64,000 nucleotides of DNA from Ardenticatenaceae bacterium (GCA_020634395.1 JACKBU010000002.1:248001-312000), one strand, 5' to 3'. Numbered from the stretch's first letter, positions 49,292 to 57,458 are shown. A program made the numbers and translations. Notes: generated by a model not told the origin, from the sequence alone.

Positions 49292-50598
49292 GCTAACGCT
49301 CCTTCAACCCCTTGCGCCCAACTGCTTTGCTCGCGCGGGCAGTCAGCTTCACAAATGACCAGTCCGGGGCAGTCCATGCAGCGTGTCGGCGCTGTCACGC
49401 GCTCCCGGTAACGCACAAACGCATCATTGCCCCAGATTTGCTGCCAGGGATCGGCCAGCAGATTGCCGGCCTTCAGGTATGGGCCGCGCGGCGGAATGAC
49501 GTCGCCGTTGGCTTCGATACGCACGGCCGCATCACCTGAGCAGCGCGGCCCCAGGCGCACCTGCTCCGCCAGCGTCAGGCGCGGATCGCGCTGCACCGGC
49601 GGCTGCCAGATAAACAGCACGTCGGCCTGATGGGCAATTTCCTCCACCCAGGCGGCCGTTTGCGGCATGGCCTGGGCGGTCAGCGCCCCGGCGCGGTCGG
49701 CGTCGGACATGCCTTCCGGGGCGACGATGGCAAAGAACGAGAAATTGCTCACTCCCGCGTCCCACAGTCGGGTCAGCGTCTGGCGCAAGATGTCCAGGGT
49801 GCTTTCGACCAGCGGAATTTCGGCGACGGGGCACACTTCGTTGGCCTCAATGGTGGCGTAGAGATCGGCCACCAGGGCGTGGTCGCCCGCGCCGCAGAGG
49901 GCGTCGTGGATGGCGGCATCGGCGGCGGCGTAGAGGACAGTCACATGGTCCACGCCGGCCTGCGCCAGATCGAGCAGCAGGTTATCGGCGTGCAGGTCGG
50001 TGGCGCGCCCGCGCACCCCGGCAATAAGGCCCAGATCTTCGGCGCGTTCGACGGCACGCACCAGGTGGGCGGCGTTGGGCTGCTCCGGGGCCAGGAAGGT
50101 GACGTGGGGAATGCCTACGTTCCACATCTTATCCAGGATAGGCACCATCTTTTCCGGCGCTGCCAGCGGCACGCTGGCTTCCAGCGGAGCCAGCAGCTGC
50201 GACTCAAAGACGTTTACCTGGATTTCGTTGAAATTGATGATGGGGTAGTTGTCATCTGGCGAGGCCAGGCTGGAGAGCAGGCTGCGCACGCGCTGTAAAT
50301 CGAAGGCGATGGTCTCTTTGGAAGCGCCCTTGAAGCGGGCCAGCACGTCGTCCAGCACATCGTCCGGTGAAACGCCGTCCAGCAGCTCTTTAACCATCAC
50401 CACCCCGGCGGGATTGAGCCGGGCGGCGGCGGTGGCGTTGGCCAGCAGCATGCCCTGACCATCTGGCTCCACGCGCAGGTGGAAGCGCGTCAGTGCCCCA
50501 TCCTCCTCGTGGGCGTAGGGGTACAAACCGGGCGCAATGGGCTGCGGCGGCTTGTGGCGTTTGGGGATCATCCATCGTAGAAGTCGCTCTTTGTCCAT
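49288..50598 (-). CDS. RRE-containing, cysteine-less radical SAM homologue with SPASM-like end
   Basis: 436 aa from the ATG at 50598 (MDKERLLRW). A PqqD-like RRE domain seems to lie at about residues 35-130 (LLANATAAARLNPAGVVMVKELLDG). Then a TIM-barrel region homologous to radical SAM enzymes, but the CxxxCxxC iron-sulfur motif is absent: the aligned part is NVFESQLLAPLEAS. The C-terminal region keeps SPASM-like features: GDVIPPRGPYLKAGNLL, and C-x2-C..C-x4-C in TRCMDCPGLVICEADC. So it may be a non-catalytic partner. Overlaps the DUF2207 gene by 4 bp. A TTG at 50643 extends the frame but only through repeat DNA. Confidence 0.8.
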   Translation of the reverse strand: MDKERLLRWMIPKRHKPPQPIAPGLYPYAHEEDGALTRFHLRVEPDGQGMLLANATAAARLNPAGVVMVKELLDGVSPDDVLDDVLARFKGASKETIAFDLQRVRSLLSSLASPDDNYPIINFNEIQVNVFESQLLAPLEASVPLAAPEKMVPILDKMWNVGIPHVTFLAPEQPNAAHLVRAVERAEDLGLIAGVRGRATDLHADNLLLDLAQAGVDHVTVLYAAADAAIHDALCGAGDHALVADLYATIEANEVCPVAEIPLVESTLDILRQTLTRLWDAGVSNFSFFAIVAPEGMSDADRAGALTAQAMPQTAAWVEEIAHQADVLFIWQPPVQRDPRLTLAEQVRLGPRCSGDAAVRIEANGDVIPPRGPYLKAGNLLADPWQQIWGNDAFVRYRERVTAPTRCMDCPGLVICEADCPREQSSWAQGVEGALA

Positions 50599-50608
50599 GT
50601 TTTCCGTC

Positions 50609-50682
50609 ACTTTTGGGAGACTGGAGATTGGAGACTGATTCAAGTCTCCAGTCTTTAGTCTCTAGTCCCTAATCTCCAACAA
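50609..50682 (-). repeat. GAGACTG-type hairpin between radical SAM genes
   Basis: GAGACTGGAGATTGGAGACTG and AGTCTCCAGTC..AGTCTCTAGTC..AATCTCCAAC repeats of the same 7-bp unit. It lies between the two radical-SAM family genes and forms the extended N-terminus of the second one if a TTG start is used. Confidence 0.7.
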
Positions 50683-52327
50683 CCAAACTATCTAAAGAAA
50701 TAAAAGTTGTGTGTTTTATGTCGCTGCCGGAACGGCCGTTTCCCTTGCCGCCGCCCGTGCCGCAACTGCCACAGCTTAAACCCGACGCGCCTTCAGCCAC
50801 GCGCACGCCGTCGCGGGCCTCGCGCTCGATGCGGCAGCCGCCGCCGCACAGCGGCAGATCGGGGCATTCCCAGCACTTCGCCGGCAAACCGGCCCAGGCC
50901 GGGTCATCCTCGCGGTCGCGGAAGCTGCGGAACAGCTCGCTGCGCCAAATTTGCGACCAGTCGTCGCGCAAGATGTTGCCCGCGGCCACGTAAAACGATT
51001 GGCAGGGCAGCACGTCGCCGTTCGGCTCGATGCAAATCGAATATTCCCCGGCGTTGCAGCGTTTGGCCCCGATTTCCAACTCCACCGGCGACATGCGGCA
51101 GTATTCTGTGGGCGTGTACCAGAGGAATTTCATGCCTTTGTCGCGGGCGTGGTCGCGCACGCGCACCAGCAGGGGCGGCATTTCTTCTTCGGCGATGGCG
51201 TTGGGGTCGGCAAAGCCGCCGCCGCTGTAGATCATGCCGTTCATGGCGAAGGTGCGGATGCCCAGGTCGTAGAGGAAGTCGATGATTTCCTCGACGTGGT
51301 CCATGTTGCGGCGCATGAGGGTGGTGTTGGTGATGGTGTGCAGGTTGCTGGCGACGGCGTTTTGGATGCCGCGCACGGTCTGGTGGAAGGAGCGGGCATT
51401 CATGACGGCGTCGTGGACTTCCGGGCGGCTGGAGCCGAGGGTGATTTGCACGTGGTTCAGACCGGCGGCGACGAGTTCGTCGACGTAGGGCTGGTGGGAG
51501 AGGCGACGGCCGTTGGTATTCATGCCCACCACGTGCCCTAAACCATTGGCATAGCGGATGATGTCCAGCAAATCCGGGTTCAGCGTCGCCTCGCCGCCGG
51601 TGATAATGAGATGCGGCACGCCCACCGCGTGCAGGCGATCAATCACCCGCTGCCAGTCGGCCAAAGTGAGCGAGGCCATGTCGAAGCGGTCTGGCTCGTT
51701 GTAGCAGTGGTTGCAGGCGTTGTTGCAGCCGTAAGTGATGGCCAGGTCAGCTTTGTAGGGGGCGTCGGCGCGGTGGCTGAACAGGGCGGTGGTTTGCAGG
51801 GCTGTCGGCTGCAAATCTTGCACGGCGCAGGTGGGGCAGCCCGTCTCCGGGGCGCGGAAGCGCTGGATCATCGTGTAGATGGCGGCCAGTTCGGCCTGCA
51901 TTTGCGGCCGGTCGGCGGGGTGCAGACGGCGGCCCAAGGCGGCTTCGGCCTGGTATTGGGGGATGTCGTTCAGGGCCAGGAAGGCCATCTGGGCGGCGGT
52001 GGCATTAAGATAGATGACGTCGGTCACGTCGATGAAAAGGGCCGCAGTGCCGTCACTTTCCTGGCGAAAATGGATGCGTTTTTGCCCGCCGTTGAGCGGA
52101 ATGTGAAAAGTATTGATGCCGGGTGTGGGTGAGGGCAGTTCGCTAAAAGCGGCGCGGAAGCTGCCCCAATCGCGCCGCAGCCCGCGCCAGAAGCGCCGGG
52201 CCAGATTGTCCCCATTCGATTCAAATTCTGCCAGATAACCGGGCGGCTCCCCAGTGCAGCAGTCGTCGTGCTCGTCGCAGACTGGCGCTCCCTGTGTCCC
52301 CCGCGCGGTGGCCAGAAATTTTACCAT
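50669..52327 (-). CDS. Radical SAM/SPASM maturase
   Basis: 552 aa. The radical SAM core starts at about 195, with C201, C205 and C208 in YGCNNACNHC, then GGEATLNPDLL. A PqqD-like segment is seen before it (about 90-140; IYLNATAAQMAFLALN), and SPASM/twitch cysteines follow (RCNAGEYSICIEPNGDVLPC, KCWECPDLPLCGGGC). Such enzymes modify peptides, often by thioether formation. The tail GLSCGSCGTGGGKGNG itself is Cys- and Gly-rich. It overlaps the upstream zinc-ribbon gene by 7 bp. The likely substrate is the Cys-tailed membrane protein two genes on; inferred. Confidence 0.88.
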   Translation of the reverse strand: MVKFLATARGTQGAPVCDEHDDCCTGEPPGYLAEFESNGDNLARRFWRGLRRDWGSFRAAFSELPSPTPGINTFHIPLNGGQKRIHFRQESDGTAALFIDVTDVIYLNATAAQMAFLALNDIPQYQAEAALGRRLHPADRPQMQAELAAIYTMIQRFRAPETGCPTCAVQDLQPTALQTTALFSHRADAPYKADLAITYGCNNACNHCYNEPDRFDMASLTLADWQRVIDRLHAVGVPHLIITGGEATLNPDLLDIIRYANGLGHVVGMNTNGRRLSHQPYVDELVAAGLNHVQITLGSSRPEVHDAVMNARSFHQTVRGIQNAVASNLHTITNTTLMRRNMDHVEEIIDFLYDLGIRTFAMNGMIYSGGGFADPNAIAEEEMPPLLVRVRDHARDKGMKFLWYTPTEYCRMSPVELEIGAKRCNAGEYSICIEPNGDVLPCQSFYVAAGNILRDDWSQIWRSELFRSFRDREDDPAWAGLPAKCWECPDLPLCGGGCRIEREARDGVRVAEGASGLSCGSCGTGGGKGNGRSGSDIKHTTFISLDSLVVGD

Positions 52328-52662
52328 TTGGGTTTCTCCTCGAATTGGTAGCTGGCGCCGCAGTATTCGCAGTTGACAAAGATGGCGCCGGCTTCGACGG
52401 TGATGGATTTCTCGGTGAGCGGGGCGTTGCAGTTTTCGCAGCGGATTTGCTGCAAGTCTACGTCGCCGCTAAGGTCGATTTTTTGCACAACGGTAGTCTG
52501 GCTGGGCTGGGGTTTGACGCGGACCATGTAGACAAAAACGGCCGCTGCCGCCAGCAAAATTACGCCAACGACGATACGAATTATCTGCCCCTGGGAACCA
52601 GCGATGAAGATAAAGCCGAAGAAGGCGAGGGCAGCGGCGACGAGGTAGGAGACGATTTTCAT
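52321..52662 (-). CDS. Small membrane protein with zinc-ribbon-like end
   Basis: 113 aa. Two membrane helices (about 4-22 and 29-47) followed by a cytoplasmic domain with CENC and CEYC pairs, a likely zinc ribbon. I do not recognise a family. First gene of the radical-SAM operon and in overlap with the maturase; it may recruit the maturase to the membrane. GGAGGT is 5 nt before the ATG. Confidence 0.7.
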   Translation of the reverse strand: MKIVSYLVAAALAFFGFIFIAGSQGQIIRIVVGVILLAAAAVFVYMVRVKPQPSQTTVVQKIDLSGDVDLQQIRCENCNAPLTEKSITVEAGAIFVNCEYCGASYQFEEKPKW

Positions 52663-52879
52663 GAAAACCTCCGATTATGAGCGGGTGAAGGGGTGAGCGG
52701 GTGAGGGGTGATGAGGTGACAAGGTGATCTGGTTGTTCACGCCGCGTTCCGCATTCCGCACTCCGAAATTGGTAAGCAGGGTCATTGTATCATGTAGGCT
52801 GGGTTGATGATAGTGGACAGGGGGTAACGGCCGTAGTGTCTTCCATCATATACGGCGGGGATGAATGTCATTTTCGGCC

Positions 52880-53153
52880 GGGGGGGTGAGGGGGTGACGG
52901 GGTGACAAGGTGATGGGGTGCATGGGGGGGTGTTAGACGGCCGTTGTGGAGCGTTAAACGGAGGTTGTGGAGCGTTAAACGGAGGTTGTGGAGTGTTAAA
53001 CGGAGGTTGTGGAGTGTTAAACGGAGGTTGTGGGGTGTTAAACGGAGGTTGTAGAGCGTTAAACGGAGGCTGTGGAGCGTTAAACGGGGGTTGTGGAGGG
53101 TTAAACGGGGTTGTGGCGTGGAGATTGGTCCAATCTGGAAGATTGGACCAATC
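52880..53153. repeat. Mosaic module 1 with 21-bp array 2
   Basis: Order: GGGTGAGG-type repeats, GGTGATGGGGTGCAT, then 21-bp units starting at 52932, 52953, 52974, 52995, 53016, 53037, 53058 and 53079 (eight full, a partial ninth at 53100), then GATTGGTCCAATC and its complement. Unit consensus GTTAAACGGAGGTTGTGGAGC; the first unit has GACGGCCGTTG at the matching place, so the array unit is related to the ACGGCCGT palindrome. A second copy of the whole module is at 54556-54878. Confidence 0.92.
53123..53153 (-). terminator. GATTGG dyad after dinB
   Basis: GATTGGTCCAATC (53123-53135) and GATTGGACCAATC (53141-53153) are reverse complements with a 5-nt loop, 10 bp after the DinB gene stop. A T-run is lacking; may be an RNA end. 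Confidence 0.55.
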
Positions 53154-53162
53154 TTGTATCTT

Positions 53163-53624
53163 TTATTGGGCGGTTTGCTGGTCCCATAGTTGGCGCAGGA
53201 TTTGGACGTGGCCGAGGTGGAGGGCGACGTGTTCCAGGTTGTGCAGGAGGCACCAGGCGACGCGGTGGGTGCGTTGGCCGTCGGGGGTGGTGCGCTCGGC
53301 GGCGAGGTCGTCGAGGGAGATGGATTCGAGCACGGCGCGGCTGTGGGCCAGGGTGTTGTCGAGGAGGCGGGTGAGGGTAACGGCCGTTACCCCCTTCTGC
53401 TCAAATTCTGCCGCGCGCACGCGCCCGGACGGGTCTTGCCCGACCATGTCGCCCACCCAGAAGCGCTCGGAGCCGGCGACGTGGCTGATGATGATGGTGA
53501 AGGAGTTCATGTCGGGGCCGGGCTGCCAGTCGAGGGCTTCGGGGGGAAGGTTGTGGACGGCCGTTTTGAAGCCTTCGTGCAGCGTTGTCAATCGTTCTAA
53601 ATAATCAGCAAATAAAGCATTCAT
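53163..53624 (-). CDS. DinB-family protein
   Basis: 153 aa four-helix DinB/YfiT fold. The three metal His are expected in ISHVAGSERFW (near 45) and LEHVALHLGHVQIL (near 130), and both are seen. Members act in thiol transfer or unknown functions. ATTGGAGGAAACG before the ATG at 53624 decides the start. Confidence 0.85.
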   Translation of the reverse strand: MNALFADYLERLTTLHEGFKTAVHNLPPEALDWQPGPDMNSFTIIISHVAGSERFWVGDMVGQDPSGRVRAAEFEQKGVTAVTLTRLLDNTLAHSRAVLESISLDDLAAERTTPDGQRTHRVAWCLLHNLEHVALHLGHVQILRQLWDQQTAQ

Positions 53625-53678
53625 CGTTTCCTCCAATCTTTAGTCTCTAGTCTGTAGTCTTTAGTCCCCCTTCTTCAG

Positions 53679-54539
53679 TCAGCCGCGCAGGATGGGGCGG
53701 GTGAGGCAGGTCGCGCCGCCTTCGGCTTTGAGCGAGATTTCGTTGCCCTGGTAGGTGAGCACGGTGCAGCCGGCTGCTTCCAGCCGCTGCTGGGTGATGG
53801 GGTTGCCTTGCAGCATCAGGCAGAGGCCGGGTTTGAGGGCCAGGACGTTGGGCCCCATGCTGGCGAATTCGGCGTCTGGCACTTCGACGAAGCGGAAGCC
53901 GCGTGCCTGGAGCACTTGCCAGAAGGGCACGGGCATGAGCGGCGGGTAGACCACGGCCAGGTCATCAGCGACGAGGCTGATGAAGGACATGAGGTGCAGG
54001 CAGGCGTCTGGTCCCTGGTAGTAGGGCAGGTGGACGGGGATGACGTTGACGCCGGGCAGGGCTTGCTGGAGCTGGCGCAGCCCGGCGGCGTTGGTGCGGA
54101 AGCCCTGGCCGACGGCCAGCGTGCGCTCGTCGATCCAGAGCAGGTCGCCGCCTTCGGCCTGGGCGTCGTCGTGGAGGCGGTAGTGGATGGGGATGCCGAG
54201 GGCGGTGAGCTGTTGGGCCAGCGCGTCTTCTTCGCCGCGGCGCAGGGGTTTGCCCATGCGCAGGATGATGGCGCCCTGGTCGCAGATGAGGACGGGGTCG
54301 TGGACGAAGATGGCGTCGGCGTGATGGGGCAGGGGGGCGGTGTGGTAGATGACTTCGGCCCCGGCGTGGTGGAGGTGGCGGACGAAGGTGTCGTGTTCTT
54401 GTTGGGCAGCGGGGAGTGACGGCCGTGCGCTGTAGTGCCACATTGCCGGGTCGGCGTCGCCAAAGGCGGCGTCGGGGCGGCGGACGAGGACGGTTTGGAG
54501 GGGGGCGACCATGCTTTGGCTGCCGTAGGGTTTGTTCAT
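53679..54539 (-). CDS. Amidinotransferase/arginine deiminase-fold hydrolase (DDAH-like)
   Basis: 286 aa. Catalytic Cys is in GGATCLTRP near the end, with His in CLHLMS and EGGD earlier (AEGGDLLW); FVHDP matches the substrate-carboxyl region. Fits dimethylarginine dimethylaminohydrolase or a related arginine-type hydrolase; the exact substrate cannot be fixed. AAGGAT before the ATG. The gene has a mosaic repeat module 16 bp upstream. Confidence 0.85.
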   Translation of the reverse strand: MNKPYGSQSMVAPLQTVLVRRPDAAFGDADPAMWHYSARPSLPAAQQEHDTFVRHLHHAGAEVIYHTAPLPHHADAIFVHDPVLICDQGAIILRMGKPLRRGEEDALAQQLTALGIPIHYRLHDDAQAEGGDLLWIDERTLAVGQGFRTNAAGLRQLQQALPGVNVIPVHLPYYQGPDACLHLMSFISLVADDLAVVYPPLMPVPFWQVLQARGFRFVEVPDAEFASMGPNVLALKPGLCLMLQGNPITQQRLEAAGCTVLTYQGNEISLKAEGGATCLTRPILRG

Positions 54540-54885
54540 GGGCGTGATCCTTTGTGGGGGTGAAGGGGTGAGCGGGTGAGGGGGTGAGCGGGTGACAGGG
54601 TGATGGGGTGCATGAGGGTATTATAGACGGCCGTTGCTGGATGTTAAAGAGGGGTTGTGGAATGTTAAATGGTGGTTGTGGGGTGTTAAACGGAGGTTGT
54701 GGGGTGTTAAACGGAGACTGTGGAAGGTTAGACGGAGGTTGTGGAGCGTTAAACGGAGACTGTGGAGGGTTAAATGGAGGCTGTGGGGTGTTAAACGGCG
54801 GTTGTGGAGCGTTAAACGGAGGTTGTGGAGAGTTATGGGGGGTGGAGATTGGTCCAATCGGGGAAGATTGGACCAATTGGGTGGG
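54540..54885. other. Gene-free stretch with mosaic module 2
   Basis: 346 bp between the amidinotransferase-fold gene and the CrtC-like gene, filled almost wholly by the second copy of the mosaic module. Confidence 0.75.
54556..54878. repeat. Mosaic module 2 with 21-bp array 3
   Basis: Same order as module 1: GGGTGAAGGGGTGAGCGGG-type repeats, GGTGATGGGGTGCAT, 21-bp units, GATTGGTCCAATC (54847-54859) and GATTGGACCAATT (54866-54878). Units begin at 54622, 54643, 54664, 54685, 54706, 54727, 54748, 54769, 54790 and 54811. The first unit again contains GACGGCCGTTG. Units vary (ACGG, ATGG, AGAGG), more than in array 2. Confidence 0.92.
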
Positions 54886-56070
54886 TTAGATACGGCCGTT
54901 CATGCTGCCGGCGTAGCCGGTTAGTTCGATGTAGCCGCGGGCGGTCAGGGGCTGTCCGGCGAGGGTGCCGCTGAATTGGACGGCGCCTTCCCAGTAGGTG
55001 GTGGAGACGTTGAGTTCTTGATCGGCCATGAGGGGGCGGCCTTGCAGGTCTAAATCGAGTTTGGGGATGCGGAGGCGCCAACCGGCGGGGTATTGGGCGC
55101 CGCTGGTGGGGCTGGTCCAGGTGTCTTGCACTTCGATGTCAAAATCAGCCAGCTGCAGGTGGGTGACGGTGCCGTCCGGGGCGATGTAGCTGCCGCTGGA
55201 GAGGGGTTCCAGGGTGCCGTCGGCGTTGCGAATCTGGAAGAGCATCAGCCCGCCGCCGTTGTCCAATTGCAGCGAGAACCAGTCCCAGCCGACGGCTCCG
55301 GCGCTGAGGGCGCTGGTGGAGTATTCGTGGTCCTGCCAACTGAGGCCGGTGACGGGGACGGTCTCGTCGCCGATGCGGATGGTTCCGGCGGTTTGCTGCT
55401 GGATGATGGAGTAGTAGTAGGAGGCGTTGCCCGGCTCTTCGCCTTTGGGGCTGAGGCCGCCGTCGCCGTGGAGGACGGGGGGCAGGGTTTGGGTGAGGGT
55501 GAGGTCCAGGGCGACGTCGCCGCCGTTGGCTTGCAGTTGGACGACGCCGGGCGCGGTTTCGGCGATGGTCCAGTCGTCGAGCCAGACGCGGTAGGGTTGG
55601 GCCTGCGCCCCGGCCAATCCGGCTGCGCCGCGGCTGAAGCGTTCGTGGGGGTAGAAGGTGTCGTTGGCGATGTCGGAGAGGGTGAAGTGGGCGAGGTAGA
55701 CCTGGTTGGTGCGCCAGTTGGATTGGGGAGTGGGGAGTGGGGAGTGCGGAGTGGTGGGGGAGAGGGCGCGGCGGAAGATGGTGAGTTGGTAGCCGAAGAG
55801 ACGGCCGTTTTCCCCTTCCAGGTTGCCGGTGTAGTACCACCATTCGGTCTGGTAGTCGGGGTGGGGGCCGAGGTCGCGGGGGAATTGGATGGCGTTGGGT
55901 TCGGTGGCGCGGGCGAAGCCGGACGTATCGGTCTGGCTGAGCAGGGGGAGGAGGGAGGCCTGGGCGGTGGCAGGTTGGGTTGGCTGCCACCAGAGGAAGA
56001 GTGCGCCAACGGCCGTGGCCAGGAGAATTAAAATCAGAATGATTCGTCGGGTGTAAGAATTGTTGGTCAT
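54886..56070 (-). CDS. Carotenoid 1,2-hydratase/AttH-like lipocalin protein
   Basis: 394 aa. N-terminal membrane helix (about 9-27), then the CrtC/AttH fold: HPDYQTEWWYYTGNLE is the family hallmark, and DWFSLQLDNGGGLMLFQIR the second half. Family members hydrate carotenoids or act on lipid-like compounds; some are uncharacterised secreted proteins. No carotenoid genes nearby, so AttH-like with unknown substrate. Overlaps the EVE gene by one base (TGATG). Confidence 0.85.
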   Translation of the reverse strand: MTNNSYTRRIILILILLATAVGALFLWWQPTQPATAQASLLPLLSQTDTSGFARATEPNAIQFPRDLGPHPDYQTEWWYYTGNLEGENGRLFGYQLTIFRRALSPTTPHSPLPTPQSNWRTNQVYLAHFTLSDIANDTFYPHERFSRGAAGLAGAQAQPYRVWLDDWTIAETAPGVVQLQANGGDVALDLTLTQTLPPVLHGDGGLSPKGEEPGNASYYYSIIQQQTAGTIRIGDETVPVTGLSWQDHEYSTSALSAGAVGWDWFSLQLDNGGGLMLFQIRNADGTLEPLSSGSYIAPDGTVTHLQLADFDIEVQDTWTSPTSGAQYPAGWRLRIPKLDLDLQGRPLMADQELNVSTTYWEGAVQFSGTLAGQPLTARGYIELTGYAGSMNGRI

Positions 56071-56501
56071 CAGGTCTCAGTTGGTACGCCCATCGCTTCG
56101 GCGATGAGCTTGAAGTCGGCTGCGGGAATTTCCAGGTGGCCGAAGCGGAAGGGGTAGCCCCAGTGCTGCTTGTCGGGGATGAAGGAGAGGCGGTCGATGA
56201 ACGGCCGTATCGCCACTTCTTCACAGGGTAGGTAGTCCACGTCCAGCCGATAGGGGACAAAGCCGTCGCCCATGTCGAACTGGTAGATGTCGCCGCTGCG
56301 GATGCGGCCAACGGCCGTAAACGCCTGTACTGCCTCGTTGTCGTCGAAGTTGCGGCGGGGCGAGTAGATGAGGAGCCAATCACCGGGAGACATGCGTTGT
56401 AACGGCCGTTTTTTGCCATGATTGAGCTGGATAAAACTGCCAGCGATGCCGCGCTGGATGTGGTCTTTGTGGATAACGCCAAGCCAGTATCGAGTACTCA
56501 T
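56070..56501 (-). CDS. EVE domain protein
   Basis: 143 aa PUA-like EVE domain, expected to bind modified bases. Start motif RYWLGVIHKDHIQRG and the aromatic-cage-like GDWLLIYSPR. In bacteria EVE proteins are often linked to modification-dependent restriction or RNA modification. A Mrr-like nuclease is 15 kb away, and a toxin-antitoxin pair lies downstream in coordinates, but no direct link is seen. Confidence 0.85.
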   Translation of the reverse strand: MSTRYWLGVIHKDHIQRGIAGSFIQLNHGKKRPLQRMSPGDWLLIYSPRRNFDDNEAVQAFTAVGRIRSGDIYQFDMGDGFVPYRLDVDYLPCEEVAIRPFIDRLSFIPDKQHWGYPFRFGHLEIPAADFKLIAEAMGVPTET

Positions 56502-56556
56502 TCGCCTGTTAACTCCAGTTCAATAATCTATCAATCACACCGATGAGACTATAATT

Positions 56557-56787
56557 TTAATCAGCGCTCGCTTGGCTCATGGCTTGTGGCTGCGTGATCT
56601 GCTGGAAAGAGAAATCAAATATATTGACTGTTTCGCGGGCGTGTTCCAATGTAAACGCCACCAAATTGCCTTTAGCGTCCCGATCGAGAACGGTGTTTTC
56701 ATTTAGCTCGTGGGTTTCGGCCACTTCGCTGTCTGTTAGTTCTACATACAGCGTATCAGTTTCCGTAAAATAGCGAATTCTATTCAT
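56557..56787 (-). CDS. DUF2283-family protein
   Basis: 76 aa. FTETDTLYVELTDSEVAETHELNENTVLD.. fits DUF2283; these small proteins sit beside toxin-antitoxin genes. It starts right at the base after the PIN gene stop. The function is not known. Confidence 0.8.
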   Translation of the reverse strand: MNRIRYFTETDTLYVELTDSEVAETHELNENTVLDRDAKGNLVAFTLEHARETVNIFDFSFQQITQPQAMSQASAD

Positions 56788-57183
56788 TCAAACCAGTTCA
56801 AGAGGTGTCTTGCGGATCAGGTCAGTTTTGTCAAAGTCTTTATCGAAGCTGACGATTGTTGCCTGGGCGAGTTCAGCCACTACATATTGGTAGGCGTCAT
56901 CGAAATCGAGAGTAAATGATTTCATCACTTCGACCATTCGCCGTATAAAAGCCGGGGGAACGGTTCGCAAAGATACGCCGCCTTGAAGCAGCACATCATC
57001 TACAAATGTGGCATAGACGTCATGCTTGTTCAGGCGACTGAGAATCACACCGATGGAATGCATAGAGAAATCGCTGATCATCATTTGCGAAGGGGACACG
57101 GTCTCTAAAAAACGCCCTACATCGGTAGATTTTTCCTGGTCAAGCAGCCTTTCCAACCAGATATTCGTGTCAATCAGGTACAT
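56788..57183 (-). CDS. PIN-domain toxin (VapC-like)
   Basis: 131 aa from the ATG at 57183 (MYLIDTNIWLERL). Acidic residues for the metal site: D in LIDTN, E in WLERL, D in LDFDDAYQYV, and D in FDKDFDK. An Mg-dependent RNase of the VapC type. Overlaps the DUF2281 gene by one base (TAATG), which shows an antitoxin-toxin pair. Confidence 0.88.
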   Translation of the reverse strand: MYLIDTNIWLERLLDQEKSTDVGRFLETVSPSQMMISDFSMHSIGVILSRLNKHDVYATFVDDVLLQGGVSLRTVPPAFIRRMVEVMKSFTLDFDDAYQYVVAELAQATIVSFDKDFDKTDLIRKTPLELV

Positions 57184-57401
57184 TAATCCCCTCGCCATTC
57201 CAGCGCTTTTTGCTGCAACTCTAAGGATGTGTATTGCTCACGATATTCATGCAACGCCCCTGCCCAATTTTGCTTCAGCCCATAAGTCACCTGACGACTG
57301 CGCTTGCTTAATAAAAATTCGACGAAGTCTCGAACTTCTATCATTAAATCGGGAGGTAATTCTTGGACTAATTCTTCTAACGGTTTTGATTGCGCACTCA
57401 T
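57183..57401 (-). CDS. DUF2281-family antitoxin
   Basis: 72 aa. LEELVQELPPDLMIEVRDFVEFLLSKR is the DUF2281 signature of VapB-like antitoxins. AGAGGT before the ATG. Partner is the PIN gene overlapping its stop. Confidence 0.85.
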   Translation of the reverse strand: MSAQSKPLEELVQELPPDLMIEVRDFVEFLLSKRSRQVTYGLKQNWAGALHEYREQYTSLELQQKALEWRGD

Positions 57402-57458
57402 AGCAACCTCTTTGTATTCAGATTATTGTCATTATAACATGCCATCCCGTCGTCAGAC

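Larger units (their letters stand above)
52663..53162. other. Gene-free stretch with mosaic module 1
   Basis: 500 bp between DinB and the radical-SAM operon. Contains G-rich GGTGA repeats (about 52681-52727 and 52880-52930), the 21-bp array 2 (52932-53118) and the GATTGGTCCAATC / GATTGGACCAATC pair (53123-53153). The promoter of the radical-SAM operon should be here, not placed. Confidence 0.7.

Noticed and set aside
52918..53604. Plus-strand frame with LNGGCG heptad repeats
   Set aside because: The heptads are just a 21-bp array read in frame; unit changes are not codon-like, and the rest runs antisense through the DinB gene.
53965..54876. Minus-strand frame with FNTPQPP repeats
   Set aside because: It reads array 3 and then runs out of frame through the amidinotransferase-fold gene, which is the real gene.
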